Of a stretch of DNA of 6,949 bases, positions 5,367 through 6,949 are shown piece by piece. The notes under the pieces are model-generated. The model was given only the letters and a program-made list of their open reading frames with translations. It made no database searches and was not told the origin of the DNA. Both the position numbers and the translations under genes were made by a program. Positions within the stretch are counted from its first letter, which is position 1, and each line of letters starts with the position of its first letter. The stretch is from Pseudopelobacter sp964601865 (GTDB lineage Bacteria > Desulfobacterota > Desulfuromonadia > Geobacterales > Pseudopelobacteraceae): positions 1 through 6,949 of the forward strand of contig CAZRPI010000158.1 in NCBI GenBank assembly GCA_964601865.1, read 5' to 3'.

Positions 5367-6947
5367 TTACCGGCGGGTCGCGGCGTTGTGAGCGGTCTGC
5401 TCCATGACCTTGAGGATGTCGCTCCGCAGCCGGTCCATTTCCGCGTAATGTTCCGTTTCAAGGGCAACACTGTCGTCGATTTCCCTGAAAACGCCGCCCA
5501 GGACGCCCACGCATTCGGCTGGCAGCAGGGCGCCGACGGTTTCCATGAACTGCCTGCCGCTCCCTCCCCGGTATTTCCACTCGATCCCGCAGCGCATCAC
5601 CAGATACTCGCGCAGATGAATACCGATTTCCCCCAGGTAGACCCAGTGCGGGGCCGTGGGCTCCGCATTCAGCAGTTCGGCCAACTGCTCCGCCAGCATT
5701 TCCCCCTTTCTCCGCTCCTCCAGCCGGCCCCGCTCGGCGGCAATCCTGTGGCGCAGAAGAAACCATGTCCAGACGGCGCACGGGACAAGTCCGGCAAAGC
5801 AGATGACGGACAGCCAGAGGTAGAGCCGGGCACTCCGGGCCAGCCCGCCGGGTCGGTAATCGGGAGGAACCGGGTCGGTCGGCACCATCAGCCGGTTTTC
5901 CGATTTATCCTCCGGTATGATGGATGAAACCTTGAACAGGGCCGGTTCCGTCTCGATGGAGCGCACGGCCTTGTCCGGGCAGGAAGGGCACGAATAGCTA
6001 ATTTTGACGGGAGGAATGGTAAATTCGCCCGGAGCGTAGAATCTCAACCGGCCGGTGAGCACGATGGGGCTTCTGGTTGCCGCCTTGGCGTAATCGTACG
6101 GATCGAAGGCGCAGTCGAACAGTTCCTTCTGAAGCTCCGGCGGCTTCAGGTTCAGGGTCGAAATGGAGCTGGGATCGATGTTCACCCGGTTGGTAAAGAC
6201 AATGGTAAGGCTGAAGGGAATGCTGTCGCCGATGTTCCCACCGCTCATGAAAAGGGAGAGTTTTGTGGTAATGGAGGGATTGATCTCCACCAGATGCGGT
6301 TCGACCCTGAGGACCCTGACATCTTCGGCGAGAAGGTTGAGCGCCCTGAAGAAGGGGATCGCCCTGACGTCGACGAGGTAGCGGTTCTCCTTTTCTTCGC
6401 TCTCATCCGGTACCGTGCGGGTTGCCCTGAGCAGCGTCTTCCGTTCCGCCTCCGGAGTCCCGGTCTTCCATCTCATCTCGAACGCGTTGAAATACGCGTA
6501 GGTCTTGCCGTTGACGATTACGGTGGGGTGGCAATACCTGACGGTTCCATCCTGGTTCAACCGTCGGATAAGCTGCCGTATCTCGTCCAGTTTCACCCCC
6601 TTGCGCATCTTCAGGAAGCACGCGTCTCCGGCAAGGTTGGGATCGTAGAGATACTCGGTGAGGATCTTGCCGGACTTCAGGAATGTTTTGGCCTTCTTCC
6701 TGATGAAGGTGGCGCCCGCATCGTCGCCTGCGCCGACATCACCGGAGCCGGCCAGGTAGCGCTGATCGAAGACCACCGTGATCCAGCGTTTGCCGATCTC
6801 CGGAACGACTCTCGTGCCGTCGCGGTAGAACCACACCGAGTCAAAAGCGAAGTCCGCGGCCCTGGCCATGGCCGCAGATACTGAAATCGCCTGCATGGTC
6901 ATGCACAGCAGGAGGAGTAAAAAACCTTTTTTAAGAAAAAATTTCAT
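5367..6947 (-). CDS. Membrane-anchored MxaA/BatD-like protein with an N-terminal subtilase-prodomain-like region
   Basis: This 526-aa protein has a signal peptide (1-30), a periplasmic part (31-372), a membrane helix (about 374-398) followed by a basic cytoplasmic stretch, and a cytoplasmic helical tail (400-526). The tail resembles C-termini of BatD/DUF4381/MxaA proteins (WVYLGEIGIHLREYL, 435-449). Residues 225-345 look like the beta-rich BatD domain, with GDSIPFSLTIVF (240-251) and RLRFYAPGEFTIPPVKISY (300-318). A CPSC pair (320-323) could form a disulfide. Residues 36-222 instead read like the prodomain of S8 proteases: SVWFYRDGTRVVPEI, then two repeats ending VRYCHP (136-141) and VRVLRVEPHLV (210-220). 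No catalytic Asp/His/Ser region follows. It is the first gene of the operon in view. The ATG lies 2 bases from the window edge, so its ribosome binding site cannot be seen and the start is likely but not proven. Confidence 0.82.
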   Translation of the reverse strand: MKFFLKKGFLLLLLCMTMQAISVSAAMARAADFAFDSVWFYRDGTRVVPEIGKRWITVVFDQRYLAGSGDVGAGDDAGATFIRKKAKTFLKSGKILTEYLYDPNLAGDACFLKMRKGVKLDEIRQLIRRLNQDGTVRYCHPTVIVNGKTYAYFNAFEMRWKTGTPEAERKTLLRATRTVPDESEEKENRYLVDVRAIPFFRALNLLAEDVRVLRVEPHLVEINPSITTKLSLFMSGGNIGDSIPFSLTIVFTNRVNIDPSSISTLNLKPPELQKELFDCAFDPYDYAKAATRSPIVLTGRLRFYAPGEFTIPPVKISYSCPSCPDKAVRSIETEPALFKVSSIIPEDKSENRLMVPTDPVPPDYRPGGLARSARLYLWLSVICFAGLVPCAVWTWFLLRHRIAAERGRLEERRKGEMLAEQLAELLNAEPTAPHWVYLGEIGIHLREYLVMRCGIEWKYRGGSGRQFMETVGALLPAECVGVLGGVFREIDDSVALETEHYAEMDRLRSDILKVMEQTAHNAATRR

Positions 6948-6949
6948 GG

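Noticed and set aside
4500..5927. A 475-codon open frame on the plus strand
   Set aside because: It lies antisense to two genes with clear VWA, signal-peptide and membrane features. Its translation is rich in His, Arg, Gly and Pro with no domain, which is typical of an antisense shadow in GC-rich DNA.

Overview
The window looks like chromosomal DNA of a high-GC, Gram-negative anaerobe, most likely a deltaproteobacterium of the Geobacter/Desulfuromonas type. This is inference. It rests on the GC-rich coding style, the paired von Willebrand factor A (VWA) membrane proteins, the periplasmic/lipoprotein-like exports, a C5T3/A3G5 palindromic intergenic repeat, and a degraded sequence resembling a GEMM (cyclic dinucleotide) riboswitch. 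No rRNA, tRNA, CRISPR array or transposase gene was seen.

Left part (1-1523): a short leader with two tight hairpins precedes an exported cyclase-family (kynurenine formamidase-like) metal hydrolase at 191-1102. Two of its metal-ligand histidines are replaced by glutamine. A gene-free stretch of about 420 bases follows. It carries an 'AATAGGGTCAGAG' motif and, at 1212-1262, a sequence that reads like a GEMM-class riboswitch whose middle has been deleted.

Middle (1524-2340): a LOG-family (TIGR00730-type) nucleotide phosphoribohydrolase starts at a GTG with a good ribosome binding site. Its base composition is visibly poorer in GC than its neighbours, which suggests separate ancestry. A 181-base gap separates it from a convergent operon on the minus strand.

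Right part (6947 down to 2341, minus strand): a tight four-gene operon, read as a 526-aa BatD/MxaA-like anchored protein, a 367-aa VWA protein, a 252-aa single-span periplasmic protein and a 337-aa BatA-like VWA protein. Gene order and protein architecture resemble mxaA-mxaC-mxaK-mxaL of methylotrophs, which are accessory genes for methanol dehydrogenase maturation. No dehydrogenase gene is in the window. By positive-inside reasoning all four proteins expose their main domains to the periplasm, so they probably form one envelope complex, with MoxR and DUF58 partners expected just upstream of the window end.

The most unusual points are the N-terminal half of the 526-aa protein, which reads as a tandem subtilase (S8) prodomain with no protease attached, and the only large gap inside the operon. 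That gap holds a three-armed repeat able to form mutually exclusive hairpins around a strong ribosome binding site and a tiny ORF.
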